DNA of 64,000 bases from Paulownia fortunei. Taxonomy: Eukaryota; Streptophyta; Magnoliopsida; Lamiales; Paulowniaceae. The DNA lies in the NCBI GenBank assembly GCA_019321725.1, contig CM033113.1, positions 14,942,001 to 15,006,000 on the forward strand. The letters run 5' to 3'. Position 1 is the first letter of the stretch, and each line of letters opens with the position of its first letter. The notes under the pieces were generated by a model. The model did not search any database, was not told the origin of the DNA, and saw only the letters and a program-made list of their open reading frames with translations. Shown here one piece after another: positions 11,701 through 22,631 of the stretch. The position numbers were made by a program, and so were the translations under genes.

Positions 11701-14700
11701 GAGAGTTTAGGTATTTATTTGTTGAATTTAATTTATTAGTTAATGATGCTTCTTGGGTATTGGATACTGGGTGTGGGTCTCATCTTCGCAATGATTTATA
11801 GGTGATGGAAAGAAGAAGGCAGTTAAGTAGAAAAGAGGTTGTCCTACAGCTGGGGAATGGTGTAAAAGTTGCTGTATTAGCCATAGAAAGTGGCAACTTA
11901 GCTTTAGAAAATAGAGTAGTTTTAGTTTTAAACAATTATCTTTATGTTCCAGAGATAGTTAAGAACATTATCTCCATTCCTATTTTTGATGGAGAAGGTT
12001 TTACTTTTTCAATAAAACATGGAAGTTGTTCTATTTTTAATGATTTAGTTTTAATTACCTCTGGTATTATAGATAAATGGTTTGTATTCTATTACTTTCC
12101 ATAACTCCTTTTTCTACGTTCAACAAAATAAAAGAAAATTAGATAATCATGGTTTCCAACTCTTATGGCATGCTAGATTAGATCATATCTGTGAGAAGAG
12201 AGTTCACAAGTTGGCTCAATTACTAGATCTTCTGAAAAAGCATGGGATGCCAATATGTGAGTTATGTCTCAAAGGGAAGACGACCAAACTACCATTTGTT
12301 AGATAAGTGGAGCCAAAAACCTATTGGATTTGATCCATTCTGATATATGGGGGCCACTAAGTGTTAGTGCTCATGGGAACTATCACTAATTTGTAACATT
12401 TACTGACGATTATTCAAGGTATGGTTATGTCTACCTCTTGAGGTACAAATCTGAAGCCTTTGAAAAGTTTAAAGAACTTAGATACGAAGTGGAGAAGCAG
12501 ACTTGGCTAAGTATTAAAGCTCTTCGATCACATCGAGTAGGTGAATACTTGAGCACAAAATTTCTTCATTATCTAAAATAGGAACATATTCTCTCTTAAT
12601 GGACCCCTCCTACTACTTCTCAACTTAACAGAGTTGCAAACATAGGAATCAAACCCTATTAGACATGGTTCAATTGATGATGAGTTTCACTGGACTTCCT
12701 CTTTCAATTTAGGGCTATGCTCAAGAAATGACGACATATCTATTAAATAGAGTGCCATCAAAGTCGGTACCCAAGACACCATATGAGATACGGTATAGGA
12801 AATTACCCTTATACAAATATCTTAGGGTATTGGGTGTGCTGCTTAGGTGAACTAGCAAGTGGAAAATAAATTAGATATGAGATCCAATTTATGTAGGTTC
12901 GTGGGGTATCCAAAAGCATCCATTAAATACTATTTTTACAACTTCTCGAAACAAAGGGTGTTTGTTTCAAGGAATGCCACCTTTTTAGAAGAAGAGTTAC
13001 TATTGGATAGAAATGGCGAAGTCATAGAACTTGAAGAAATTTAAGAACTATACAACCTCCCAACATACACATTAATGGGCTAACTAGTTGAGGCTGGGCC
13101 TTCGGACACACAACCTCCTAGAAGATCTAAAAGGATTTCAAAACCACTTGAGAGGTATGGCTTTTTGTCAGAGAATAACAAGGAGAATCTCCCATTGGAT
13201 AATGATGCAAGGACTTATTGGGAGGTAATATCTGGCATCGACTAGGGAAGTTGGCAAGATGCCATGCAATTTGAGACAGACTTTATGTACTTTAATAAGG
13301 TATGAACCGTGGTGGACCCACCATAGGGAATAGTTTTCATTAGCCTCAAATAGGTCTACACATAGAAGCTTAGAGCAAATAGAGAGGTAGTGACCTATAA
13401 AGCATGACTAGTCATAAATGGTTATGCTCAGAAGCAAGGAATTGATTATGATGAAAGTTTTTCACTAGCAGTGATGCTTAAATCCATCCGGGTACTGCTG
13501 GCCATATCAGTGTATTTTGACTACAAGATATGGCAGATGGATATGAAGACCGCTCTCCTTAATGAAAATATTAAGGAAGAGATCTATGTGAGGCAGCGAG
13601 AAGGCTTCATATCCAAATGGAGGGAGCAAAAGTTTTGCAAGCTTTAAAGATATATTTATGGAGTGAAGCGGGCTTCATGAAGCTGGAACATCTAGTTTGA
13701 TGAGGCAATCAAATCACTTGATTTCTACAAGAACCTGATTATCCTTGTGTATACAAGAAGGTTAGTAAGAGCGTAGTGACATTTATTGTATTGTATGTTG
13801 ATGACATCCTACTTATTGGGAATGATGTAGAGATGTTGTAGTCAACTAAAACTTGGTTGTCTAACTAGTTTTCCATGAAGGATTTAGGAGAAACATCATT
13901 TATTCTAGGAATAGATATCTATAGAGATAGGTCTACAAGAATGATCGGACTATCCTAATCCACATACATAGACAAAATGCTAAAGAGGTTTAGCATAGAA
14001 GATTCCAAATGAGGATTCTTGCCATGAGTCATAACATTTCTTTCTCAAGGGCTATGTTTCCAAAGACACCCGAGGAGAGGGAAAAAATGACCCACATACC
14101 TTATGCATCTGCTAGTGGGAGCATAATGTATAGTATGCTATGTATTAGTCTTGATGTCGTATATGCTCTGAGTGTCACAAGCATATATCAGTCCAATCTA
14201 GGTGAGAAACACTGGAAGACCGTAAAGATGATCCTCAAGTACTTGAGAAGAACTAAGGATATTTTTCTTATATACAACTTTGGAGAACTGAAACTAGAAG
14301 GCTATACTGATTCTAGTTTTCAGTCCTATGTAGATGATTCTAAGTCCATGTCGAGATACAAATTCACCATAAACAGTAGTGCAGTTAGCTGGAAGAGTTC
14401 TAAGAAAGTGAGGACTGCAAATTCCACCATTGAGGCTGAATACATTGCTACATGTGATGCATCAAAGAAAGCTTTGTGGATAAGAAAATTCATCTAAGAG
14501 TTAGGTGTAGTTCCATCTTTTAATTATCCGATATCGATATACTGTGATAATAATATAGAGCTATTGCACAAGAAAAAGAACCAAGGTCTCATCAAAGATC
14601 CAAACACATCATAAGGCGATACCATCTGATTAGAGAGATCATTGGTAGAGACAACGTCGTAGTTGATAGAGTTGCTTCGATAAAAAAAGTAGCAAAACCA

Positions 14701-14790
14701 CTCACCAAACACCTAGCGCAAAAAGTATTTGACGGACATATTGAAAAGATGGGCCTAAAGTACATGGGCAATTGGCACTGGGGCAAGTGG
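11701..14790 (+). pseudogene. copia pol remnant of element 1: protease, integrase, RT, RNase H
   Basis: Domains follow in copia order. The protease has S-W-V-L-D-T-G with the D-T-G codons at 11763-11771. GAG-pre-integrase (L-W-H-A-R-L-D-H, then C-E-L-C-L-K-G) is at 12160-12280. The integrase core is about 12320-12740, and the post-core region with V-G-Y-P is near 12900. RT has D-M-K-T-A-L-L near 13540 and an intact Y-V-D-D at 13794-13805. RNase H has G-Y-T-D-S-S-F and A-E-Y-I in the frame 14009-14497. At least one stop or shift interrupts each domain, for example TAG at 12710-12712 in place of the integrase tryptophan. No full polyprotein can be made. Confidence 0.85.
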
Positions 14791-14795
14791 GAGAT
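14780..14795 (+). promoter_or_regulatory. Polypurine tract of element 1
   Basis: The purine-rich run 'ggggcaagtgggagat' lies directly before the 3' LTR start TGTTAG at 14796. This is the normal primer position for plus-strand DNA synthesis in LTR retrotransposons. Element B has the equivalent 'aagtgaaagat' on minus. Confidence 0.8.
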
Positions 14796-16876
14796 TGTTA
14801 GAGCAGTGTCTGGCACACCAATTAGATTGGACATCTTTTATACTCTTGTATTTGTAAAAATAATATTTTTTAAATCATATTAATAAAATAGGCAAATTTC
14901 TTTATCTTTAATTGCATACAGTAATTAGATAAAGTACCTAGACCAAACTTAGCTATCGGACATTGTTGTGCATTTGATAGTGATCATGGAATATGCCTCT
15001 ATGGCTTTGGTCTTAAATTTGTTCTGAGATGGGAGATCGAATAGCCTAATAGACTCACGCATACGATGCATGCTTGTATGAGGAGCATGTCTCGCTCTAT
15101 GGACATCGGCATAATGACGCTAGTACATGTATGTGGGGGCTTATTAGAGAAAAAGTACACTGAATAGGCCCACTGAAAATTATTAATTAGAAATGTTGTT
15201 TGTCGAAATAAGAATTTTCATGTTACGATAATACATGATTAGTCCTTGGACTTGAGGCACCATGGTAGCCTTGTGCATGTCATGTTCCATTTTGACATAT
15301 CTTCTAATTGCCAGACAATCACAGAGGAGGTATGTTGGATATTGCATTGATATGTATGGAGGTTAATGAGTGGCCAACAAATAATTCATCACTCTCTAGC
15401 AGAATAAGTGAATCTCCTATATTTTCATAGTTCATGGCTCAGATGTCCTTGGTCAAGGCGGGGTGAATATTAGGCTAGGTTTTTCTAATGATTCGCCATG
15501 AGTCATTGAAACTTAAAATGAGATCATAGTTATTAAGCAATTAGGGTTCCAACTATTAATCCATGCCCTAAACTCAATCGGAAGATTATATGACGAAAGG
15601 AACTTACGTATATGGTACTCATAATTAAAATAGGTTCACTCGCTAATTCACTAAGACTAGGTAGTCATGATACACTTGGTAGGTGTTTCACACGACTTGT
15701 AAGGTTCTTGAAATTAAGAAGTTAATTTCAAGTTGATTAATTAATCAAATTAATTATTATTCATAAATTATAAATATTGCAAGCCCACTGTTAGTTTAGT
15801 TAGGAATTGATCCAAAGAGTTGAATCCAGATAATTAAAGGAGATTAATTAATTGGGGCTTAAATTAATTCAATATTTAATGAGATGAATTAATTATTTAA
15901 TTAAATAATTAGATTATTTATTGGACCCAATAAGATTAGGAAGCCCAAATTGAGGTGAAACAATTATTTGATTGAATCAATTAATTATGTAGACTATAAA
16001 TTTATTTTATTATTTTATTATTTTACTCAATTAAATAATTAAATTATTTAATTAAGGATAATTTGATTAGGTTGGCTAGATAGAATTAAATAATTAAATT
16101 TAGGCTTAACAATTAATTAGATTAATTGTGAGATTTTTTAAGAGTCTAAGTCTAATTCAAAGAGGCCCATAGGAAAGGCCCACAAGAGTTGGAAAAGGAT
16201 GGAGAACCAACAATGGAAGCTTCTTAGAAATTATCTAATGGGATTAGATAATTATCTCTTCACATCTTGGAAGATATAAAAGGATGGAGTTGGAGATTTT
16301 TGGGACAACCAAACAACCTCCAACCAATAAGAGAAGTGGCCAAAATTCTAAGAGAGGGTTTCTTGGATTTTTGGCCACCTCCTATATACTAAGGGGGCCA
16401 AAAATTGAAAAGCAATTTTTGGCTCTCCAATTTTCAGCCATCAAAAGAAAGAGAAAAATTATTTTCTCTTTTCCATCTCTCTTAAAAGTATTTAATTCTT
16501 ATATCACAAATGGATATCAAGAATCAATACTCACCAAAACACATTCCAAAAATTAGGTTAGTAAAAGAATTTGGATTTCTAGTAGAGTTTGGATTCAATG
16601 TTTCTGCTCAATGTGTGGATTTCTTTAGAGGAAGATGCTTGGATCCCTATGAACCAAAATTCAAAAAGGGGTTAGCAATCGATTGCTTCAAACCCTAAGG
16701 CAGCCAAAGTGCTTATGGTATAAATTGAAACTTTCATTTTGTTTTTACAACCATTAGAAATTGCGAGATCATTAAAATCGCATCGGATTAAGGGTACTAC
16801 TATAATTGTTAAGGCATATTTAATTTATTTTCTTATTTATCCATTGTGTATACTCTGCGATCACGCGAACCTAATA
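14796..16876 (+). mobile_element. 3' LTR of element 1
   Basis: This is a complete family-1 LTR of 2081 bp, from TGTTAGAG to a GATCACGCGAACCTAATA end, followed by the TSD GAAAT. It contains the characteristic AT-rich middle made of 'aattaatt' words, a TATA-like site near 16383, and a perfect 11-bp hairpin just after it. The open frames 16284-16556, 16510-16698 and 16739-16930 are accidental. Confidence 0.9.
16382..16424 (+). promoter_or_regulatory. Candidate TATA box and downstream hairpin in the LTR
   Basis: CTATATACTAAG at about 16382 is the best TATA candidate in the LTR. Next comes an inverted repeat, GCCAAAAATTG at 16397-16407 and CAATTTTTGGC at 16413-16423, with a 5-base loop. Position suggests a promoter and a hairpin at the start of the transcript, but this is inference. 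Similar pairs stand at 8091-8117 and 53584-53611. Confidence 0.45.
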
Positions 16877-16881
16877 GAAAT

Positions 16882-17949
16882 AAGCTTATTCGAGTTAGTA
16901 TGTGACCATTTAGGTTCACCTATATGCTAGTAGTGGGTCACAACTATTGTGGCTTAGCTGAATAATTATTGCTTTAATTATTCTTGATTAATTAATCAAA
17001 TTAATTAGTTATCATGGAATCAACCCATTAATTCCAAGAACCTCACAGATCATTGTTACCGTCTAACAACATGCCATGAAGACCTAGACATAGGTAAATG
17101 TGGTAAACCCTTCCAATTATGAATAGCGTGCAAGTCTGATCCTTCCATCAACTAATCTCCCAATTGAGCCTAAGGTGCAAATTATTAGTTGAAACCTTAA
17201 TAGCTCAATTATGTGATATCATTCCTAGTATCTCGATTTATTAATGCTAATTAGGAAAATTATTCCTAATTACTTATCCCAACCATGGCCATAGATTTTA
17301 GAATCAAGTATAGTGAAAATCATTAGAGATTCATTTATTCTACTAGATAGGTGATGAATCCTTTGTTGGTCACTCATTAGTCTCCACGAACGAAGATGAT
17401 GCACCCAAAATACCCCATTTTTGATTGACCTACAATTAGAGGATAAATCAAAGTACACCAGGTTGAATATGAGATTACAATGGTACTTTAAATCAAAGGA
17501 CTATATCATGCACTATCGCCACGATTAGAAACTTCCCATTTAATAATCATATTTTCTTGGGAATTTCTGATGGGGCAGTTCAGTATACTTGTTTTCTAAC
17601 AAGCACCTACATATATGCACTAGTGTCATATATTAGTGTCTATGAAATGAGGTACCCTTCTTACAAGCTTACATCATATGTGAAAGTCTTGATGGGTTAG
17701 TTGATGTCCCATCTTAAGAAGCCCTCAACTTGGAATGAGTTAAGACCACGATCATAGAGGCATGTTCTATGATTATCACCTTATGCGTGACCATGCCCCA
17801 GAGCATATGTGATTTACGGACTTCATCTAATTCTAATGACACAAATTTAAGATGAAAATTGCCTTTTTGTTAATACTAATAAAAAAAGATCATTTATTAC
17901 AAGAGTATAAAAGTGGCCACTAATTGGCTCGTCAGGCATTACTCTAACA
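16882..17949 (-). mobile_element. Minus-strand solo LTR, right half
   Basis: This continues the LTR interrupted at 6533. Right edge CTAACA lies at 17944-17949 and AGGAG follows. The last 50 bases, with 'ggctcgtcaggcattactc', are the reverse complement of the normal LTR start. The minus-strand frame 17270-17458 is not a gene. Confidence 0.85.
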
Positions 17950-17954
17950 AGGAG

Positions 17955-18474
17955 ACTCACCTATTCTACTAAATAAGTAATTAATCCTTTGTTGTTTACT
18001 CATTAACCTCCATACACGAAGATCATACACTTAATTAAAACCTTTGTGAGTGGCATGCAATTGGAAATTACATCAAAGTGTATAATGTCATGCATAAGGA
18101 TACTATGGTACCTTAAGTCGAAGGACTAATTAATGGTCTATCATTACTAGGAAATTTTTATTCGACAAACAACATTTTCAATTGAAAATTTCCTGTGGAC
18201 CAATTCGGTATACATGTTCTCTAACAAGCACTCACATACATGCACTATTATCACTAGATCAATGTCTATGGAATGAGCCATTCTCTTTTTAAGCATATAA
18301 CATGTGTGCAAGTTCATTGGACTTATCGATGTCTTATCTCATTGAACCCTAACTCAGAATAATTTTAAGATCAAGCCATAAAGGCATGTTCCATGATCGT
18401 TATCATATACATGACCATACACTATAGCTTATTAAAGCTCACCACTAGTTGACTTGCCAAGCACTACTCTATCA
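17955..18474 (-). mobile_element. 5' LTR of copia copy A', right part
   Basis: The sequence resumes where copy A' was cut at 5433 and ends at CTATCA (18469-18474), the reverse complement of the LTR start. It carries the usual U3-end phrases, such as 'ccatgatcgttatcat' near 18392. No matching TSD can be tested, because the other end of this element is missing. Confidence 0.75.
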
Positions 18475-19414
18475 TTAGGGGCTTAGGTTCTTTAGGAAAA
18501 AAAATTGATGCATAAGTCAGTAATTGTCCAGGGAAACCAAGAATTAAATGTAAAACTGTAAAATATAAGATGATTGACTTACCTTATAAAATGGCATGGA
18601 GGGGGTATTTATAGGCGTTTAATATAAGACTTGGGCTTTATGAGCCTTTTGCATATTTTGGGGGCCTTATGGGCATGTATGCCTTATTAGGTTGGAATTT
18701 AATATGTTTTAGCTTAATTAAAATATGCCTATCTTACAACCCCTAACTTCTGGGTAGGCTACAGACCGCAGACTAACTAGACTTAATCAATTGAGTAATT
18801 CCATATCTTAAATTGTTCATTGAAGTTATGAATATATGAATGATATTTTATGAAAAAAAAGGTATCTTTTTATCTCCATATATTCAGAAGCCATGGGTTC
18901 TTAAGGTATGTTCTTTTCTTCTATATCTTTATTTCCTATTTTAGACCATTTGTCAGTTGCTTATTTCTTTCCCATTTTTCGAGTTAGTCATGTTTGGGAT
19001 AATTGAGAAAGTATATAGATGAGGTGAGAAGGCCACAAGTAAGGAGCGACAGGCGAGGGGAACGATGGTGGCACCACCATCTTAGGCTCGACAGATAGTG
19101 GGCCTCGCTACATGAAGCTTTATAACCTTAGCTATGCAAGGATTTGCCTTGTCTAACCAAGGCAGCTTTGCCTTGGCTGAGTAAGGTATTACCTCGCACG
19201 GCCAAGGTGAAGTCTCGGATGCATGGGGGTTTGCCCTTCACAATGCGAACGTATTTGGCTACCCTCTGAGTTTTGATTCGAGTCATTTTCTGCCCTCTTC
19301 TATGGGTGATATAAGTGAGAGGTCAAAACCTATGAGGTTTCTTATAAGAGAGCCTCTAGGTTTATCAAGGTGATTGTGAGTTTGCCTAAATGTCCGTGTG
19401 ATTCCCGTATGTAT
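18475..19414. other. Unassigned 940-bp segment with palindromes
   Basis: I could not match this segment to the families seen elsewhere in the window. Its right half (19020-19300) is more GC-rich. It contains two strong short inverted repeats, GATGGTGG/CCACCATC at 19064-19081 and CCAAGGCA/TGCCTTGG at 19157-19176. No convincing reading frame is present. It may be part of another transposon or an old unique sequence. Confidence 0.4.
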
Positions 19415-20738
19415 GTGGAGATTCAACTAATCATCCATGCCCTAGGCTCAATCAGGAGATTAGATGATGGAACGAACGTACTTGTATGGTATTCATAATT
19501 AAAATAGGTTCGCACATTCACCAAAGACTAGGAGTCACGATGCATTGCTAGGTGTTTTCTATGACTTGTGAGTTCTTGGAATTAATGGATTAATTTCAAG
19601 AGAATTAATTAATTGAAGTAATTAATCAGAACAATTAATTTTTCAACTAAGTCACAAAAGTTGTGAGCCCACGGCTAACTTACAGTCAACCTATGGGGTC
19701 ACACACAAAATTTGGATAAGTTCATTTCTAGCCTAGAAATTAATCCAAGTGATGGATTAAATTAATTAATGTGATTAATTAATAGGGCTTGAATCAATTA
19801 TTTATAATGAGCCTAATTAATTAGATGCATTAATTTAATTAACTGTATCAATTAAACTAGGGCCTAATTGATTAATTAGGTCTAGACTCATTAGGTGTGG
19901 ACTTATAGGAAACCCATTAGAAAATTAGATTGGGAATCAAATTAGTAGAGAAAGTTGGATTAGGAATTCAATTCCTAAGAGGTAATAAGGAAAAAAAAAG
20001 TCTTTATGAGATAAGGAAACTTCCTAAAAGAGTTGGAGATAAGAAAGGAAGAAAAGTCCTATATGGAAAGGGCTTGTGGTAGCCTTTATTGGTAAATTTC
20101 TTGGATGTTTTTTTGGGGACTTTTACTGCTGATTTTTTTGCTGGAAAAAGTGGAAAAACAGCCCCTCTCTCTTGAAAAAAAATGATTTTCTTCATCTCCA
20201 AAAAATCATCCCTTCTTTCCCTTTCAATCTCCAAAAGTTCACCAACCTTTTTACATAGTTTAATTCTTGATTCAATTGTTAAATTATGAATTAAATTCAA
20301 CACCTAAAACACTATTTTTTAGTGCATTCTTCTTCCAAATAAAATCATTGTAGAATAGAATTATCAAATAGAAAATTACTAGCATAGGATTAGATTGCGA
20401 GAGGGCATGCAAGATGTGGATACCGATAGAGGGATAACATTTGAGATCCTAAAAAAGAATCAATTTTCAATCAAAGGGGTTTGAATTGAAGAACTTGGAA
20501 TTTTATTCATGGCAGGATAACAATTTGAATCGTTTTAATCCTTACATCAGCTGGAGTGCAAGGTAAGGGTTTCTGAAATCTTCTTACTTTAAGTATTAGA
20601 AAACACAGAAGTGAGTAATCGCAAAAGGGTTCTGAGATTAGTTTTATTACATGTGATGTGATGTGATGTAATGTATATTTTTTAAAAAATTTTAAATTCC
20701 ACTGTGTATATATTTTCCGGGATCACGCAAACCCAACA
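19415..20738 (+). mobile_element. Family-1 LTR, 5'-truncated
   Basis: From 'aatcatccatgccctaggc' onward it follows the second half of the family LTR and ends in a clear GATCACGCAAACCCAACA (20721-20738). The first part of the LTR is missing. No primer site follows, so it is a 3' or solo LTR. A pentanucleotide run of ATGTG type (20651-20675) lies near the end. The frame 20004-20303 minus is accidental. Confidence 0.8.
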
Positions 20739-21109
20739 ACCCCACCTTTGAAATACTATGAAATTTATCGTGTCATTTGTTTATATTTTTGTAGTTATTC
20801 TTTATCTTCATACTCTTATTAATTGCATTACATTGCATACAAAACAAACACCCGACGTTTTTCCAAGTGTTTAACTTACTTCCACTGCATCACTCAAAAG
20901 TTCATCTATTTGACTTTATAAAGTCTCTGGTAGACCAAATCAGTTAAGCTTCAGGGGACTGAGCTTTGAATAAGTAGAATACAAATTCAACATGTGATTG
21001 GTTTTTGAAAGGGTTTAAAAGTTTTGAAAGGTTTGTTCACCCCCCATACCCATTCATGCCACTTGGGACCATCAATCCTCTTTTCAGATTCTAAAAGAAT
21101 TTTGAGGTT
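20739..21109. other. Unassigned 370-bp segment
   Basis: No reading frame, LTR edge or repeat that I recognise lies here. It has short low-complexity words such as 'gttttgaaagg' repeated near 21010-21030. It may be damaged gag sequence of the minus-strand element that begins at 21186. Confidence 0.3.
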
Positions 21110-21509
21110 CCTCAACTACTAGACACACAATTGGAATCAGTCAGTTTATTGGTGTCCGAGATTGATGTAAGTTAATGTTTAGCCATTTTTTTTACTAAAT
21201 CTACAAAATAATTTGAGGCAGAAAATAAACATTCATTCAAATATGATCATTTTTAATTTGGTCTTTAATTATAAATATCTCTAGCTATTTTATTTGAATT
21301 TCATCACCTTTAAGATCAAACTTCAAAAAATCCTATTTTCTAGTGGGCTTGAAGTCAAATTAGTTTTGTCATACACCCTAATTTATAAGTCTCCTTCAAT
21401 TAAGACTCCCTATCCTCCCTTATCAATAACTCCTAGTTTGAGCATGAGTTCAAATTATGTGAACACTAGAGTTCACATCCTATTTAAAATCTTTAATCCC
21501 ATCACCTCA
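21110..21509 (-). pseudogene. copia gag start and leader, minus-strand relic
   Basis: On minus, an ATG at 21184-21186 opens M-A-K-H, and a little later T-N-K-L-T is readable. This resembles the gag start of elements B (38482) and C (55580). Upstream of it (21190-21395) is the family leader with 'caccctaatttataagtc'. Frames are broken after about 25 codons. The LTR of this element lies to the right, from about 21510. Confidence 0.55.
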
Positions 21510-22152
21510 AGGAGTTCAATTCAAAATCCAACTCCTAATAGGCTTCTATAAGCACACAGCAAATCGACATAGGCCTAATAAATTAATTAGGCTCAATTTA
21601 ATTAATTTAATCAATTAAATTAATTTATATTATGCATTAACTAGGTATGTCACAATTAATTGATCCAATTCCTTAATTATTAGTATAGGTTTCTAATCCA
21701 ATTAAGTCTAATTATTTGATCCAATCAACTAATTAAATTAATTCAATTTTTGAATTAATTCAATACCCATTAATTAATAACAATAATTAACTTATTCTAA
21801 TACTTGAATTAACTTTTATAAAAGAAGTAGACTTGTCCAATTTTATTTGAGACGCCTTAAGTTCACTAATAAGATAGTAGTAGGCCCACAACTCTTCCGA
21901 TATATTTGAACAACTAGTTGTTCAGATTACTTAATTTAATTAATTAGTCCTCTTGGAATGAACATATTAATTCTAAGAACCCACAAACCTTGGGTAGCTA
22001 GCAACACGATATGAAGATTTAAATGAATGTGAAGTAGTAAGTCTTTCTAATTAAGAGTACTTAGAAGTATGGTTCTTCTATAAACTAATCTCTCATTGAG
22101 GAGAAGAAAAATATATTAGAACATGTAACTAAAGCTTTTATAAAAACATGAT
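21510..22152 (-). mobile_element. Minus-strand family-1 LTR, left part (host of the LINE)
   Basis: Family LTR sequence read on minus, with 'ctaataggcttctata' near 21535 and the AT-rich middle. It stops near 22152 where the LINE begins and resumes at about 42580, ending at CTAACA at 43295. The left edge is unclear because the junction with the leader is eroded. The minus LTR at 39984-42085 gives the uninterrupted order. Confidence 0.65.
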
Positions 22153-22327
22153 AGGGTTTCAACTGAATCTGATATGATGCCTTGTGGGTTTACTGAGGAA
22201 GACATTTTGGAAAGGGATATTGGTCCAGTGTTTTTTGCAGGTGGGGTGGTTCCTTCAGCTTAAGAGAAGATCAAGATAAGGTAGACGAGGATCATGATAT
22301 ATTTCAGCAGAATTCTTCCAGGGTCGT

Positions 22328-22518
22328 GGATGATACTATTGTCTTGACGGAAGCACGGGATGCAGCTGGACTTTGTCGTAGCCGTTCTCGCCATCTAGAT
22401 ATTCTGAATCCAGCAGACAATCATGGATGATAATATTATCTTGACGGAAGCACGGGATGCAGCTGGACTTTGTCGTAGCCGTTCTCGCCATCAAGATATT
22501 CTGAATCCAGCAGACAAC
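22328..22518 (+). repeat. 97-bp tandem duplication in the 5' part of the LINE
   Basis: A unit beginning 'ggatgata' at 22328 recurs at 22425 with few changes; both contain 'gacggaagcacgggatgcag'. The period of 97 is not a multiple of three, so the duplication breaks any reading frame passing through. It lies just upstream of the endonuclease. The minus-strand open frame across it is a by-product of the repeat. Confidence 0.9.
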
Positions 22519-22631
22519 AATGAACGAGCAAAGGATGTTGTTCGGCAGAAAAAATAGGTGGGCCTTTCTCAAATTCAAACGCATCGTAGCGCTAAATTAT
22601 CAAAAGATGCTATCATATCAACTGTTTCCCA

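Larger units (their letters stand above)
6534..16876 (+). mobile_element. Ty1/copia element 1 (family 1), both LTRs, TSD GAAAT
   Basis: The element starts TGTTAG at 6534 and ends CTAATA at 16876. Both sides carry the 5-bp duplication GAAAT (6529-6533 and 16877-16881), so it is one insertion of about 10.3 kb. Inside are a 5' LTR, a leader broken by another LTR (8674 to about 10890), then gag, protease, integrase, RT and RNase H remnants in normal copia order, a polypurine tract, and the 3' LTR. The 5' LTR tail and primer site are deleted. All coding parts hold stops, so it is not autonomous. Confidence 0.9.

Noticed and set aside
12859..13044. Independent small gene
   Set aside because: It contains the copia post-integrase motif V-G-Y-P and lies in order within element 1.
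16284..16930. Three consecutive open frames
   Set aside because: They lie wholly or mostly in the 3' LTR of element 1, and equivalent positions in other LTR copies are closed.
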